A stretch of 51,720 nt of DNA. Source: Thermus caldifontis (GTDB lineage Bacteria; Deinococcota; Deinococci; Deinococcales; Thermaceae). The DNA is taken from the NCBI RefSeq assembly GCF_003336745.1, contig NZ_KZ851836.1, forward strand, positions 5,562 through 57,281, given 5' to 3'. Shown here piece after piece: positions 41,849 to 48,978 of the stretch. How positions within the stretch are numbered: the first letter of the stretch is position 1; each line of letters starts with the position of its first letter. The notes under the pieces are model-generated. The model worked only from the letters and a program-made list of their open reading frames with translations, had not been told where the DNA came from and made no database searches. Position numbers and translations under genes: made by a program.

Positions 41849-43387
41849 GTGGAGGGTTTCTACCTGGTCTTTGGGGAAGGGCTTTCCGAGGAGGCTAACC
41901 GCTTGGCCCAGGCCCTGGCCCAGGCTCTCCTTAAGGCTCCCCCGGAAGGGCTTTGGGAGGCCATCCCCGCCTACGGCACCCTTTACCTGGAGTACGATTC
42001 CCGGAGGCTTTCCCGCGCCCGGCTCCTCACGTTGCTTCGCCGCCTAGCTTCCTGGGAGGAAGGGGAAGGGAGGTGCGTGGAGATCCCCGTGCGTTACGAC
42101 GGTGAGGACCTCCTCGAGGTGGCCAGGCGCACGGGGCTTTCCTTGGAAGAGGTCAAGCGCCGGCACCAGGCACCCCTGTACCGGGTCTACGCCCTGGGGT
42201 TTACCCCAGGGTTTCCCTTTTTGGCCCCGGTGGAGGAGGCCCTCCGATTGCCCCGGAGGCCCCATCCCCGGCCCCGGGTCCCCGCCCACAGCGTGGCCAT
42301 GGCCGGGCCGCAGACGGGCATTTATCCCTTGCCTTCCCCCGGGGGATGGCACCTGTTGGGCACCGCCTTGGTGGCGGTCTACGACCCCCACCGGGAAGAG
42401 CCCTTTCTCCTGAGGCCGGGGGACCGGGTGCGCTTTAGGGAGGGGGTGGGGCCAACGCCGCCGGAACCTGCCCCCTTGGAGCTCCTTCCCGCAGAACCCA
42501 GGTTTCCCGCCTTCCGGGTGGAGGAACCGGGCCTCATGGACCTGGTGGTGGACCAGGGAAGGTTTCTGGCGGGGCATCTGGGCCTGGCCCGCTCGGGGCC
42601 TTTGGACCCCTATTCCGCCGCTTTGGCCAACCGGCTGGTGGGAAACCCTCCGGGAACACCCCTCCTGGAGATGGCCTACCGGGGCCCGGTGCTCACCGCC
42701 TTAGAGGACCTGGTGGTGGGGTTTGCGGGCTATGGGTTTGTGGCCCTTTTGGATGGGGAAGAAATCCCACCGGGGCAGAGCTTTCTTTGGCCAAGGGGGA
42801 AAACCCTTTCCTTCCGGCCCTGGGGGCGGGGGGTGAGGGTCTACCTGGCGGTGGCGGGGGGCCTCGAGGTCCACACCTTCTTTGGTTCTGCCTCCCCGGA
42901 TCTTCGGGGAAGGGTGGGCCGGTCTTTAAGGGCTTTGGATGTCCTGGGGCTTAGGGAAAGGAGGGCGGTGCGGCCCGGCTTGGCTTTCCGGCAGAGGCCC
43001 TTGCCGGGGGTGTTTCGCCTCCGCCTTCTGCCAGGACCCCAGTTTACGGAGGAGGCCTTTAGGGTCCTCCTGTCGGCCCCCTTTCGCGTGGCCCGGGCGG
43101 ACCGCATGGGCCTGGAGCTTCAGGGCCCGGAGGTCCCGGGCGGGGAGGGCCTTTCCGAGGCCACGCCCTTGGGGGGCATCCAGGTACCTCCCTCGGGCCG
43201 CCCCTTGGTGCTCTTGGCGGACAAGGGGAGCCTAGGGGGATATGCCAAGCGGGCGCAGGTGGTGGCAGAGGACCTTTGGCTTTTGGGTCAGGCGTGGCCG
43301 GGAGCGGAGCTGGTGTACACAAGCTGGTTTAATCGTGAAGAGAAACACAAGCCACCCACCCTCCCCTGGAAAGGGAAGACCCCTTAG
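41849..43387 (+). CDS. fused PxpB-PxpC (KipI-KipA type) 5-oxoprolinase subunits
   Basis: This 512-residue fusion has a PxpB/KipI half (residues 1-215: RCVEIPVRYDGEDLLEVARR, GFTPGFPFLAPV, GPQTGIYPLPSPGGWHLLG). A PxpC/KipA half follows (220-480: GLMDLVVDQGRFLAGHLGLA, RSGPLDPYSAALANRLVGN, DRMGLELQGPEVP, IQVPPSGRPLVLLADKGSLG). With PxpA these cleave 5-oxoproline using ATP. Such proteins are often mislabelled allophanate hydrolase, and a KipI-KipA fusion is known in T. thermophilus. No pxpA is in the window. The last 20 residues (YTSWFNREEKHKPPTLPW and on) look unlike the family and are encoded partly by copy B of the dispersed element. The stop overlaps the convergent thiolase stop in TTAG. Confidence 0.88.
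   Translation: MEGFYLVFGEGLSEEANRLAQALAQALLKAPPEGLWEAIPAYGTLYLEYDSRRLSRARLLTLLRRLASWEEGEGRCVEIPVRYDGEDLLEVARRTGLSLEEVKRRHQAPLYRVYALGFTPGFPFLAPVEEALRLPRRPHPRPRVPAHSVAMAGPQTGIYPLPSPGGWHLLGTALVAVYDPHREEPFLLRPGDRVRFREGVGPTPPEPAPLELLPAEPRFPAFRVEEPGLMDLVVDQGRFLAGHLGLARSGPLDPYSAALANRLVGNPPGTPLLEMAYRGPVLTALEDLVVGFAGYGFVALLDGEEIPPGQSFLWPRGKTLSFRPWGRGVRVYLAVAGGLEVHTFFGSASPDLRGRVGRSLRALDVLGLRERRAVRPGLAFRQRPLPGVFRLRLLPGPQFTEEAFRVLLSAPFRVARADRMGLELQGPEVPGGEGLSEATPLGGIQVPPSGRPLVLLADKGSLGGYAKRAQVVAEDLWLLGQAWPGAELVYTSWFNREEKHKPPTLPWKGKTP
43318..43349 (+). repeat. AT-rich dispersed element, copy B
   Basis: This 32-bp copy matches copy A (8618-8649) at 27 positions without gaps. It begins CACAAGCTGG and contains TTTAATCGTGAAGA. 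It lies within the last codons of the PxpB-PxpC gene and changes the expected C-terminus. Confidence 0.6.
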
Positions 43388-44586
43388 CCCGCCTCCACCA
43401 CCATGGCGATGCCCTGGCCCACCCCTATGCACATGGTGGCCAGGCCGAACTGGACCCCTCTCCGCCCCATCTCATGGACCAAGGTGGTGAGGATCCGGGC
43501 CCCCGAGGCCCCTAGGGGATGGCCCAGGGCGATGGCCCCGCCGTTGGGGTTCAGGCGGGGATCCTCCATATCCAGGCCCCACTCCCGCAACACGGCCAGG
43601 CTCTGGGCGGCAAAGGCCTCGTTCAGCTCAATAAGGCCGATGTCCTTCAGGGTAAGCCCTGCCCGTTCTAAGGCCTTCTTGGTGGCGGGCACCGGCCCGA
43701 TACCCATGATCCTGGGAGGAACCCCGGCCACGGCGATGCTCCGCACCCGGGCCAGGGGCTCGAGGCCGTGGGCCTTGGCGTAGGCATCGGAAACCAGAAG
43801 CACCGCCGCCGCCCCGTCGTTTAGGGGGCTGGAGTTCCCTGCGGTTACCGTACCCCCTTGGCGGAAAACGGGCTTAAGCTGGGCCAGCTTCTCCAGGGAG
43901 GTGTCCCGCCTGGGGCCCTCGTCCACCTCCACCAGAGCCTCCTCCTTGCCCCGCTTTACCGGAACGGGGACCACCTCCCGGGCAAACCTTCCTTCGTCCC
44001 AGGCCCGGATGGCCTTCTGGTGGGAAAGAAGGGCGAAGCGGTCCTGCTCCTCCCGGGGAATCTGGTACATCTCCGCCAGGTTCTCGGCGGTTTCCCCCAT
44101 GCTCTCCGTGCCATAGAGGGCCTGCATCCTGGGATTTACCAGGCGCCAGCCCAAGGTGGTGTCGTACATGACCATGTTGCCCGTGGGGAAAGGCCTTTCC
44201 GCCTTAGGCACCACGAAGGGAGCCCGGGACATGGACTCCACCCCAGCGCCCACGTACACCTGGCCCTCCCCGGCCCAGATGGCCCGGGCGGCCTGGGCCA
44301 CCGCCTCCAGGCCCGAGCCGCAAAGGCGGTTGACGGTACAGCCTGCCACCTCCACGGGAAAGCCTGCCAGGAGAAGGGCCATGCGGGCCACGTTGCGGTT
44401 GTCCTCCCCGGCCTGGTTGGCGCAGCCGGCGTAAACGTCCTCCACGGCCTCCTTGGGTACCCCGCTTCGTTCCATGAGGGCGGAAAGGACATGGGCCAGG
44501 AGGTCATCGGGGCGCACCGTGGCCAGGGCGCCCCCGTGCTTGCCGATGGGGGTTCTCAAGGCTTCTACGATCCAGGCTTCAGGCAT
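43384..44586 (-). CDS. acetyl-CoA acyltransferase (thiolase II family)
   Basis: This 400-residue thiolase cleaves 3-ketoacyl-CoA, or beta-ketoadipyl-CoA in aromatic-acid breakdown. The nucleophilic Cys lies in TVNRLCGSGLEAVAQAARAI. The His and second Cys are in GGAIALGHPLGASGARI and LATMCIGVGQGIAM, and IELNEAFAAQSLAVL completes the set. The ATG at 44586 is preceded by AAGGAGG. A TTGACC, 17 bp, TAAGCT promoter lies upstream with a palindrome matching the Thermus PfmR site, which links the gene to phenylacetate and fatty-acid control. Its stop overlaps the convergent PxpB-PxpC stop. PaaJ/PcaF and FadA assignments cannot be separated here. Confidence 0.94.
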   Translation of the reverse strand: MPEAWIVEALRTPIGKHGGALATVRPDDLLAHVLSALMERSGVPKEAVEDVYAGCANQAGEDNRNVARMALLLAGFPVEVAGCTVNRLCGSGLEAVAQAARAIWAGEGQVYVGAGVESMSRAPFVVPKAERPFPTGNMVMYDTTLGWRLVNPRMQALYGTESMGETAENLAEMYQIPREEQDRFALLSHQKAIRAWDEGRFAREVVPVPVKRGKEEALVEVDEGPRRDTSLEKLAQLKPVFRQGGTVTAGNSSPLNDGAAAVLLVSDAYAKAHGLEPLARVRSIAVAGVPPRIMGIGPVPATKKALERAGLTLKDIGLIELNEAFAAQSLAVLREWGLDMEDPRLNPNGGAIALGHPLGASGARILTTLVHEMGRRGVQFGLATMCIGVGQGIAMVVEAG

Positions 44587-44596
44587 GGGGCCTCCT

Positions 44597-44643
44597 TACC
44601 GACCGTTCGGTAATAGCTTAGGGGAAGCGGGCGGTGGGGTCAA
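44597..44643 (-). promoter_or_regulatory. thiolase promoter with PfmR-type operator
   Basis: On the minus strand TTGACC (44643-44638), 17 bp and TAAGCT (44620-44615) form the promoter. TTACCGA-CCGT-TCGGTAA (44596-44613) is a perfect 7-bp inverted repeat just downstream. It fits the TACCGACCGNTNGGTN consensus I recall for T. thermophilus PfmR, a TetR repressor of phenylacetate and fatty-acid genes. Binding here would block initiation. Confidence 0.7.
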
Positions 44644-44664
44644 TACGCTTGGCGAGAGATAGTT

Positions 44665-44696
44665 CACGGGCACGTAAAGTCGTGAAATCAAGCACA
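44665..44696 (+). repeat. AT-rich dispersed element, divergent copy C
   Basis: This segment matches about 21 of 32 positions of copy B, with TCGTGAA and the terminal CACAA conserved. It also holds an inverted repeat TTCACG (44663-44668) and CGTGAA (44681-44686). It lies in the gap between the thiolase promoter and the end of the thioredoxin-domain gene. Confidence 0.4.
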
Positions 44697-44699
44697 AAC

Positions 44700-46676
44700 C
44701 TACTTCCCCCCGTACACCGCCCCAAGCTCCTCCCACAGATCCTCCACACCCTCCACAGGCAGGCGGCAGCTCCCCTCACGGCACAGGTAGGCCCTTCCGG
44801 GTTCCCGCCCCATCAGGCTGGGAAGGGCCTCAGGTGGGCCGCTCACCAGCTGGGTAAGGGGCAGGTAAAGCCCCCGCACCACCCCCAAAAGGGGCGAGGG
44901 GATGGGAAGGGCCAGCTCCGTGCCCTCCAAAAGCAGGCGGTGCACGAGGAGAAAGCCGGGAAGGGCCTGGGGGTAGCGTTCCAACCAGAGGGCCACCTCT
45001 TCCAAAAGGGCCTGGGCCCGCTCCCGGTAGTCCCCGCCAAAGGCGGCGTGCAGCCGCCAAAGGGCCTCGGCCAGGGCGCTTGCCCCGGAGGGGAGGGTGG
45101 TTTCCTCCACGTCCCGGGTGGGGAGGGGAAGGAGGGTTTGGGCCTTAAGGCCCCCTTCCCGAAAGTGGGTCCAAGCGGCCTCCGCCAAGTACCTTGCCCG
45201 TTCCAGGTAGGGCCACTCCCCGGTGGCGGTATAGATCTCCAACAGGGCCAGGGCGGCAAAGCTCTGGTCCTGGAGGAAGGCCTCCTCCCCCAGGCTTCCC
45301 GCCCGCCACACGTGCCGCAAAAGACCTTCCCGGTGCATGCCCGTAAGGAGAAAGTGGGCCCCCCTCCGCGCCGCCATCAGGTAACGGTCATCCCCCAAAA
45401 GCCTTCCCCCTTCCGCCAGGGCCCGCACCGCCAAGCTGGACCAGTCGGCCAGGACCTTATCGTCCAAGCCTGGGGGCATGCGGCGTCGCCTTAGGGCCAA
45501 AAGCCGGGCCAAAACCCCCTCCCGCCAAGCGGCAAAGCCCTCCCCCAGCAGGCCCTTTACCTCCTCCTCGCCCCAGGCGGTGAGGACGTACCTAGGGGAA
45601 CCGTCCTTACCCGTGATGGGAAAGGCGCTTTCCAAGGCAAAGTACCGCTGGGCCAAGGGGTAATCCTCGCCCAAGGCCCCTTCCAGCTCCTCTAGGCTCC
45701 AGGTGTAGTAACGCCCTTCCTCTCCCTCGCTTTCCGCATCCAGGGCCGTATAGAACCCCCCAGCCCGGTCCTGCATGGACAGGATCCAGTCCAGGGTCTC
45801 CCGGGCTACCCGCAAGAAGAGGGGCTCGTCAAAAACCCGGTAGGCCCCCAGGTAAACCCGGGCCAGAAGGGCGTTATCGTAGAGCATCTTCTCAAAGTGC
45901 GGTAGGTGCCAGCGCCGGTCCACGGCGTAGCGATGAAATCCGCCGCCCACCTGGTCGTACACCCCACCCAAAGCCATGCCCTCGAGGGTTTTGCGCACCA
46001 TGCGCCTTGCCCCCTCCTCCCCCCGCCAGGCCAGGGGTAAAAGGTAGAGGAGGAGGGCTCCTTGGGGGAACTTGGGTGCCGGCAAAAACCCGCCCCATTC
46101 AGGGTCAAAGGAGGACCCTAGGGCCTGGAGGGCCTTGGCCTCCGCCTCCTTGGGCACCGGCCCAGGAGGGGGGTTAAGGCTTCGCCATAGGGCTTGCGCA
46201 AGGCGCTCGGCTTCCCCTTCCACCTCCACCCGCCTTGCCCGCCAGGCTTCGGCCACCGCCAGGAGGACCCGCTTGAAGCCGGGCAGGCCCCCCCGGTCCT
46301 CCTTGGGGAAGTAAGTGCCCCCGAAAAAGGGTTTGCCCTCCGGGGTGAGGAAGAGGCTCATGGGCCAGCCTCCTTGGCCGGTGAGGCTCACCAGGGCCCG
46401 CATGTAGGTGGTATCCACGTCGGGCCGTTCCTCCCGGTCCACCTTCACAGGTACAAAGTGCCGGTTCAGGATCTCCGCCACCTGGGGATCCTGGAAGGAC
46501 TCCCGGTGCATCACATGGCACCAGTGGCAGGCACTATAGCCCACGGAGAGGAAAAGGGGCTTCCCCTCTCTTCGCGCTACGGCGAAGGCCTCTTCCCCAA
46601 AGGGGTACCAGTCCACAGGGTCCTCGGCGTGCTGGAGGAGGTAGGGGCTTTGGGAGCCTAGCAGGCGGTTAGCCAT
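44700..46676 (-). CDS. thioredoxin-domain protein of the YyaL/SPATA20 (DUF255) family
   Basis: This 658-residue cytosolic protein has an N-terminal thioredoxin-like domain ([39 protein letters not shown] with the CxxC pair, [28 protein letters not shown]). A long six-hairpin, glycosidase-like alpha domain follows ([39 protein letters not shown]). The family is widespread and conserved from bacteria to humans, but its function is not established. A redox or sugar-related role has been suggested from the folds. TAGGCT (46688-46683, minus) is six bases before the ATG, so the mRNA is probably leaderless. It is divergent from the SARP-TPR regulator gene. Confidence 0.93.
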   Translation of the reverse strand: MANRLLGSQSPYLLQHAEDPVDWYPFGEEAFAVARREGKPLFLSVGYSACHWCHVMHRESFQDPQVAEILNRHFVPVKVDREERPDVDTTYMRALVSLTGQGGWPMSLFLTPEGKPFFGGTYFPKEDRGGLPGFKRVLLAVAEAWRARRVEVEGEAERLAQALWRSLNPPPGPVPKEAEAKALQALGSSFDPEWGGFLPAPKFPQGALLLYLLPLAWRGEEGARRMVRKTLEGMALGGVYDQVGGGFHRYAVDRRWHLPHFEKMLYDNALLARVYLGAYRVFDEPLFLRVARETLDWILSMQDRAGGFYTALDAESEGEEGRYYTWSLEELEGALGEDYPLAQRYFALESAFPITGKDGSPRYVLTAWGEEEVKGLLGEGFAAWREGVLARLLALRRRRMPPGLDDKVLADWSSLAVRALAEGGRLLGDDRYLMAARRGAHFLLTGMHREGLLRHVWRAGSLGEEAFLQDQSFAALALLEIYTATGEWPYLERARYLAEAAWTHFREGGLKAQTLLPLPTRDVEETTLPSGASALAEALWRLHAAFGGDYRERAQALLEEVALWLERYPQALPGFLLVHRLLLEGTELALPIPSPLLGVVRGLYLPLTQLVSGPPEALPSLMGREPGRAYLCREGSCRLPVEGVEDLWEELGAVYGGK

Positions 46677-46682
46677 GCCTTA

Positions 46683-46688
46683 AGCCTA
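46683..46688 (-). promoter_or_regulatory. -10 element of the thioredoxin-domain gene
   Basis: TAGGCT on the minus strand is six bases before the ATG at 46676. A leaderless transcript is inferred. Confidence 0.5.
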
Positions 46689-46750
46689 GGCCCCAGGGCC
46701 TGCCCCCAGGAAGCAGCCATCTCACAAACGCCGCCGGGGGCCTGAAGGCT

Positions 46751-46756
46751 TAACAT
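46751..46756 (+). promoter_or_regulatory. -10 element of the SARP-TPR regulator gene
   Basis: TAACAT ends six bases before the ATG at 46763. No heptamer repeat like those at the three downstream promoters is present here, so the regulator does not appear to control itself by that motif. Confidence 0.5.
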
Positions 46757-46762
46757 AAGGGC

Positions 46763-48520
46763 ATGCTCCGGGTATTGGGGGGCCTCGATCTGGAAGGGCA
46801 TGCCTTCCACCGCCCCAAGCCCCTCCTCCTCCTGGCCTATTTGGCCCTCCAAGGTCCCAAGTCCCGCCGGCACTTGGCCGAGCTCTTTTGGCCCGAGGCC
46901 CAAGACGCCCTGAATAGCCTCTCGGTAGCCCTCAGCCAACTTAAGCCCCTGGGGGTGGTGGAGGGAGGGGAGGTCCTTAGGGCTAAGGTTTCCACCGACC
47001 TGGAGGCCCTCCGCCATGCCCTAAGGGAAGGGGATCTGGCGCAAGCCAAAGGGCTTTATAGGGGCACCTTTCTTGAAGGGGTAGAGCTTCCCTTGGGGGA
47101 AGAGTTGGAGGAATGGGTCTGGTCCACCCGGGAAAGCGTGGCCTTAGAGGTTTACCGGGGTTTCGCCACCCAGGCCCGGGCCTTTTACCTGTTGGGGCTT
47201 GCGGAGCGGGGCAGAGCCCTCCTGGAGGAAGCTTACGCCCTGCCTGGGGTCCGCTGGGCCTTGGAAGGCCAGGAAGAAACCTTCCACCCGCCACCACCCC
47301 TTTCCAAGGAGGCCCGCAGGGCCTTTTTTGGCTTCCTGTTCCGTCCCCGGGAAGCGGTAGAGGCCTTGGGGATACCGGTAACCCTCCTCGAGCTCCTTCA
47401 AGAAAAGGGTTTGGTCCGGGAAGGAGGCAAAGCCCTCACCCTGCAGGGCCTACCCCGGGGCGACCGGCTGGACCCTAACGCCTCCCAAACCCTTCCCCTC
47501 GAGGCCCAGGAGGCCGCCCTCCTCCTGGCCCGCCGCCTGCCCCTAGAGGAGGCCCTTCCCCTCTACCTCCTGGCCCGGCCCCTTTGGGGGGAGGAGGATC
47601 ACCGGCGGGCGGGCAAGGGGCTTCTCAAGGAGGTGCGCAGGCTCCTTTCGCAAAACCCCCACCTGGGTTTGGAACTCCTGGCCATCCTTAGCGGAGGGCC
47701 CGAGGTACTCCTCCTCCGGTCCAGGATCCTGGAGCGGCTTGGGCGCTACCGGGAGGCCCTCGAGGCCCTGGAGGCCACAGGTACCGCCCTGGAAGGTTTG
47801 GAGGCCGAGGTGGCGGCGGTGCGGGGAAACGTCCTCTTTCGGCTTGGACAGGTGGAGGAGGCCCTGAAGGAGGCCACGCTAGCCCGCCAAGGGGGTCCCT
47901 GGGCCCAGGGTGAGGCCCTGAACCTAGAGGGCCTTTGGGCCTTCACCCGGGGGGAGTTCGCCCAGGCCGCAGAGCTTTTTGCCCGGGCAGCGGTGCGCTT
48001 CCTGGCGGCAGGGGAAACAGCTCGCCAGGTGGACGCCTTAAACAACCGGGCCATCGCCCTCTTTGAGCTGGGTCGCCCGCAAGCGGAGGGGGTCTTCGGC
48101 GAAGCCCTGGAGGCGGCTGGGGATATCCCCCTCCTCCGGGCCCGGGTGCTCCTGAACCTGGGGGTGGTGCGGGAGCGGCAGGGCCGCATCGAGGAGGCGG
48201 AGGCCCTTTACCAGGAGGCCCTGCGTCTAGCGGAGGAGGCGGGCGTGCTGGAGGCCATGGGTCGGGCTTGGAACAACCTGGGGGCCCTTTACCACCGCCA
48301 GGGAAGGAGGGAGGAGGCGGAAAGCGCCTACCTGCGGGCCCTACGCCTGGCCAAGGAGGGCCGGGACTGGGTCCTCACGGCGGCCCTTCTCGCCAACCTG
48401 GCCGAACTTCGGGAAGACCCCGCCACCTTAGAGGAGGCCATCGCCCTATTGGAGGAAGCCCACTACACGGTCCTGGCGGAAAGGTATAGGAAGCGCCTCG
48501 AGGCGTTCACCCAGCGTTAA
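46763..48520 (+). CDS. SARP-type transcriptional regulator with BTAD and TPR domains
   Basis: This 585-residue protein has a winged helix of the SARP/OmpR type at residues 15-62 (RPKPLLLLAYLALQGPKSRR, LNSLSVALSQLKPL). A bacterial transcriptional activation domain lies at about 78-165 (DLAQAKGLYRGTFLEGVELP, EEWVWSTRESVALEVYRGF, GRALLEEAYALPG). A middle region of unclear fold is followed by tandem TPR repeats from about 310 (LERLGRYREALEALEATG, GRIEEAEALYQEALRLAEEA, GRREEAESAYLRALRLAKEG). The ATPase domain found in large SARPs is absent. SARPs activate promoters through 11-bp-spaced direct repeats, and such repeats occur at three promoters directly downstream. One of them includes this gene's own stop codon. 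TPR domains often bind peptides, so peptide sensing is plausible but unproven. Confidence 0.88.
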   Translation: MLRVLGGLDLEGHAFHRPKPLLLLAYLALQGPKSRRHLAELFWPEAQDALNSLSVALSQLKPLGVVEGGEVLRAKVSTDLEALRHALREGDLAQAKGLYRGTFLEGVELPLGEELEEWVWSTRESVALEVYRGFATQARAFYLLGLAERGRALLEEAYALPGVRWALEGQEETFHPPPPLSKEARRAFFGFLFRPREAVEALGIPVTLLELLQEKGLVREGGKALTLQGLPRGDRLDPNASQTLPLEAQEAALLLARRLPLEEALPLYLLARPLWGEEDHRRAGKGLLKEVRRLLSQNPHLGLELLAILSGGPEVLLLRSRILERLGRYREALEALEATGTALEGLEAEVAAVRGNVLFRLGQVEEALKEATLARQGGPWAQGEALNLEGLWAFTRGEFAQAAELFARAAVRFLAAGETARQVDALNNRAIALFELGRPQAEGVFGEALEAAGDIPLLRARVLLNLGVVRERQGRIEEAEALYQEALRLAEEAGVLEAMGRAWNNLGALYHRQGRREEAESAYLRALRLAKEGRDWVLTAALLANLAELREDPATLEEAIALLEEAHYTVLAERYRKRLEAFTQR

Positions 48521-48549
48521 GGCCCTGTTAGGCCCCCCCGGCCTATAAG
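48504..48549 (+). promoter_or_regulatory. SARP-box promoter P1 of the exported peptide gene
   Basis: Three heptamers, CGTTCAC (48504), CGTTAAG (48515) and TGTTAGG (48526), recur at exactly 11 bp. The -10 TATAAG (48544-48549) begins 18 bp after the start of the last one. There is no -35 consensus. This is the arrangement SARP activators use. The regulator's stop codon (48518-48520) lies within the second heptamer. Confidence 0.75.
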
Positions 48550-48595
48550 GGGGGTGGCGGTTGGGATGGACACCCCCGCCAAGGAGGTGAAGGAG

Positions 48596-48745
48596 ATGCT
48601 GAAGAAGGTGCTTTTGGCAAGCCTTTTGGCCCTCGTTTTCCTGACACCTGCATTGGCCTCGGGGGAGGAGACGGAGGTTTCCTTGGACCGGTACGTGGGG
48701 GGCTACTTCCTCTACCGGTACACGGGCGGCTACTTCCTCTACTAA
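48596..48745 (+). CDS. small exported peptide precursor with tandem Gly/Tyr repeat
   Basis: This 49-residue protein starts at ATG 48596 behind AAGGAGGTGAAGGAG. It begins MLKKVLLASLLALVFLTPAL, a Sec signal peptide with a cleavage site after ALA. The mature part of about 28 residues starts SGEETEVSLD and ends in two nine-residue copies, RYVGGYFLY and RYTGGYFLY. These are encoded by adjacent 27-bp repeats at 48689-48715 and 48716-48742. There is no lipobox and no Cys. The gene has its own SARP-box promoter and terminator. It could be a signalling peptide, a precursor for modification or cleavage, or a small surface adhesin. I recognise no family. A 5' hairpin (GGCGG with CCGCC, 48556-48580) precedes its ribosome-binding site. 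Confidence 0.75.
   Translation: MLKKVLLASLLALVFLTPALASGEETEVSLDRYVGGYFLYRYTGGYFLY
48689..48742 (+). repeat. two adjacent 27-bp repeats in the peptide gene
   Basis: The units 48689-48715 and 48716-48742 differ only around the third and fourth codons (GTGGGG against ACGGGC). They keep GGCTACTTCCTCTAC identical. A recent in-frame duplication is likely. Confidence 0.85.
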
Positions 48746-48755
48746 ATACTAACCT

Positions 48756-48780
48756 CCTGGGGGCCCTCCCCCGGGGGTTT
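48756..48780 (+). terminator. intrinsic terminator after the exported peptide gene
   Basis: CCTGGGGG pairs with CCCCCGGG (one T-G pair) around a CCCT loop and is followed by GGTTTCC. It separates the peptide transcript from promoter P2. Confidence 0.7.
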
Positions 48781-48781
48781 C

Positions 48782-48816
48782 CGTTCAGGCTCCGTTAATC
48801 CCCCTTGGGGTACCCT
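48782..48816 (+). promoter_or_regulatory. SARP-box promoter P2 of the subtilase unit
   Basis: CGTTCAG (48782) and CGTTAAT (48793) are 11 bp apart. The -10 TACCCT (48811-48816) begins 18 bp after the start of the second heptamer, the same geometry as P1 and P3. Transcription should start near 48823. Confidence 0.75.
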
Positions 48817-48837
48817 CCCCCGTGGAGGTGGAGAAAG

Positions 48838-48930
48838 ATGGAGGGCCACGGAGGGCAGGGGAAACGGGAAAGAGAAGGCGCTACGGGTTCGGGGCCGTAC
48901 CCAGGGAGGCTCCTCAAGGTATGCCGCTAA
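48838..48930 (+). CDS. possible 30-codon micro-ORF in the subtilase leader
   Basis: ATG 48838 follows GGAGGTGGAG at ideal spacing and lies about 15 bases after the predicted start point of P2. The product would be 30 residues: MEGHGGQGKREREGATGSGP, then a tail with YPGRLLKVCR. It is basic, has no signal peptide and matches no family I know. It may be a leader peptide that affects translation of the protease gene, or a real small protein. The only support is the position and the ribosome-binding site. A longer Gly-rich frame starting at 48822 would begin before the predicted transcript start. Confidence 0.35.
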   Translation: MEGHGGQGKREREGATGSGPYPGRLLKVCR

Positions 48931-48978
48931 GCCTGTGGGACCTCGAGGGGTTTAACCTCTTCCTAAGTGAGGTGGAAG

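Noticed and set aside
48533..48577. Attenuator from alternative pairing of C-tracts and G-tracts before the exported peptide gene
   Set aside because: The first C-tract lies upstream of the predicted P1 start point, so it would not be in the P1 transcript. A switch would apply only to read-through RNA.
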